Shown: positions 62,278-64,000 of the stretch, piece after piece
Layout: each line of letters opens with the position of its first letter
Numbering within the stretch: the first letter of the stretch is position 1
Source: Molanna angustata
Taxonomy: Eukaryota; Arthropoda; Insecta; Trichoptera; Molannidae
Assembly: GCA_963576475.1 (NCBI GenBank)
Contig: OY754972.1
Location: forward strand, 33,084,556-33,148,555
Reading direction: 5' to 3'
DNA length: 64,000 nucleotides
Notes under the pieces: model-generated
Databases searched by the model: none
What the model was told of the DNA's origin: nothing
The model's input: the letters and a program-made list of their open reading frames with translations, nothing else
Program-made: the position numbers and the translations under genes

Positions 62278-63321
62278 TCCAACTGTCGATTTGTTCAGGA
62301 GAACTTTGTTCTCTTAACATATCGACAATGTATCAAGCCAGAATACGCGAGAATTGTATGGAGAGGTCTACTTTTTTCATGGATTTTCCAACTTTGAAGT
62401 CAAAAAACACCAACTTAGAGGCTTCGCAGCATATATGTTCCATACACGGATTTACTCAGAATTCGGAGTAGAACATTTCGTGTGTCTGTGTGTGTGTGTG
62501 TCTGTGTGTGTGTCTGTGTGTGTGTGTGTGTCTGTGTGTGTGTCTGTGTGTCCGTCCCCCCCTTATAACTTTTGATCCGCTCAATTTACAGAGCCTAAAA
62601 TTTCAGAATATATAAACAGTTACAGGCCTACAAAACTTTTATACTCGGAATTTTGAATTTTTGTTTCAGTCAGGGGTTATCAACTTTTGAATTTTTATTT
62701 TATTTTTCCATATATCTCAGAAACCATAAACGGTAGAACGCTGAAAATTGGTACAAACATAGACAAATACAAAATCTCAAATTAGTTTTTTCAAAAAAAT
62801 TCCAGGGTTTCTGAAACATTTTTTATTAAGAAAAATATTTTTTTTATGATAAATTTATGAGTTTAACTGCCTATATTTCCAAAACTTTTACAATTATCGA
62901 AAAAAACCGAAACACCCCAACTAGATAATTTAATTTTCTATAAAAAATATTAACATTGTAGTAGTAGATCTCAATTTTTTTTTAACAATTTTTTTAAAAA
63001 TTGAATTTAGTGACGACATCGCTTCATACATTTTGTATGGCAGTCGCCTATACACAATATGTAAGAAGACTTAATAGTTTGTTACTTCATCTCCAAACAT
63101 ACATACATACCATCATGCAATTTGCATATTCTGGGTAGGAAAAAGGATCTTCTTCCATACTATCCTATCTTGACATACATACCTACATATGTTGTATAGA
63201 AAACAAAATATCTGAAAATATTCAATAATTTGTATCTATGGGTTTATAGTTTGGTACATATTCTTCAACTATACATACTATCGCTATCGACAGTTGGATC
63301 TCATGTGTTACATGCAACTAG
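62278..63321 (+). mobile_element. HLE full copy, plus orientation, clean ends
   Basis: 5' TCCAACTGTCGATTTGTTCA at 62278, GAGAACTTTGTTCTC hairpin, GT tract with CTGTGT interruptions (62485-62552), body, ATCGACAGTTGGATCTCATG and 3' hairpin with CTAG at 63318-63321. Flanks are T at both sides. Together with 5150-6154 it is the best reference for the family. Confidence 0.92.
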
Positions 63322-64000
63322 TTTTATTAATAATTGATTTTATTTTATTTCCTTGTATGGTAAATTTAATTAATCATTTTATTATTGTTTAATTAAAATA
63401 ATGTGCATCTATTATTAAAAGTGGAAAAAATGTTATGCTTTTAGAAAATTGGCTTTTTCAATCTAACTTCATACAAAGATTTCTTAAATTTGTATGTACC
63501 TACTAGTGATCATCCAATGGTCAAACAATCATACGTAATTCATTAGATTTTTAAGTTTGAAAGTCATTGAGGTTCTTTTTGTCAAAGAGTATACCTCTAT
63601 ATTGCTTATGTATGTATATACATAGGTACCCTCTTCTATTGGTACCCTATATAATATTAATTAAATTACATTCTTTTACAAATACATCATTAGAGTACGT
63701 GTTGTTTGCCTTAAGTACTTACTGTTTATTAAATATTGTTTCACAGTAGATATTATGTATTTTTACTTAACATGATTGAACCACTGCGTTTGACATTGGC
63801 AATATGAACGTAAAAAATCAATGGTTTGATGTGAAATATTTTTACCCTCCACTACCCCCGAAGGTGATATAGTGCGGAGTTATGAATTCGAAATTTTTAA
63901 GGGTATTCTTTTTATTGCAGATTATTAACTAGTATCATGGTGAGATTGTATTCTGAAAGGATTACTTTACAAAAATACAAAATTTAGGTATTCATACTAA
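63322..64000. other. AT-rich, no supported gene
   Basis: A TTTTTATTGCAG|ATTATT acceptor-like site lies at about 63909-63926, with GGTGAGATTG shortly after, but the interval is too short to call an exon. Confidence 0.35.

Noticed and set aside
44627..62575. Recurring ~70-96 codon frames (YGEVYFFHGFSNFE / YQARIRE...) in several HLE copies
   Set aside because: Repeated because the HLE 5' regions are nearly identical; both overlapping frames run into the CA/GT tract and no domain is recognisable.

Overview
This window looks like nuclear DNA of an insect. It is very AT-rich, full of GTAGGTACCTAC-type microsatellite scraps, non-LTR retrotransposons and rolling-circle (Helitron/Helentron-like) elements, and it has intron-containing coding sequence. 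Lepidoptera fits best, but an aphid or another insect is not excluded. I see no bacterial operon, CRISPR array or rRNA. Most of the sequence is mobile or tandemly repeated, and nearly every long open frame is a (TA)n shadow or a retrotransposon relic.

Layout. 1-2.1 kb: a possible 3' exon at the left edge, then a duplicated ~626-bp unit made of (TA)n arrays and a perfect 99-bp palindrome. 2-13.8 kb: old repeats, several copies of one Helentron-like family (called HLE here), two LINE 3' remnants and tandem repeats. 13.8-19.5 kb: an almost complete LINE with ORF1, endonuclease, reverse transcriptase and RNase H, broken by one stop codon and one frameshift. 19.5-22.3 kb: HLE pieces, a LINE remnant and a TIR element. 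22.4-30.1 kb: the one convincing host gene, minus strand, coding for a protein with SAXO/MAP6-like repeats. Five exons join in phase; the introns hold a LINE fragment, three minisatellites and HLE copies. 30.4-32.8 kb: an old inverted-repeat element with a minisatellite core, itself cut by an HLE insertion. 33-38 kb: a diverged repeat copy, a degenerate minus-strand LINE and a perfect 342-bp palindrome. 39.5-43 kb: a THAP-domain relic, a long-TIR element and a GC-richer coding-like island. 43.8-60.5 kb: two HLE copies and about 63 units of a 232-bp satellite. 60.5-64 kb: a CTTGGT fold-back repeat, more HLE copies and a tRNA-like relic.

The most interesting structure is the HLE/satellite pairing. 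Both HLE copies at the array end at the same phase of the 232-bp unit, and the array has higher-order structure. The HLE family has subterminal inverted repeats, a 3' hairpin followed by CTAG, an internal CA/GT tract and T|T insertion. One insertion lies inside another inverted repeat, so its empty site can be read directly from the opposite arm. All coordinates and motifs were read by eye; family names come from recalled family features, not from searches.
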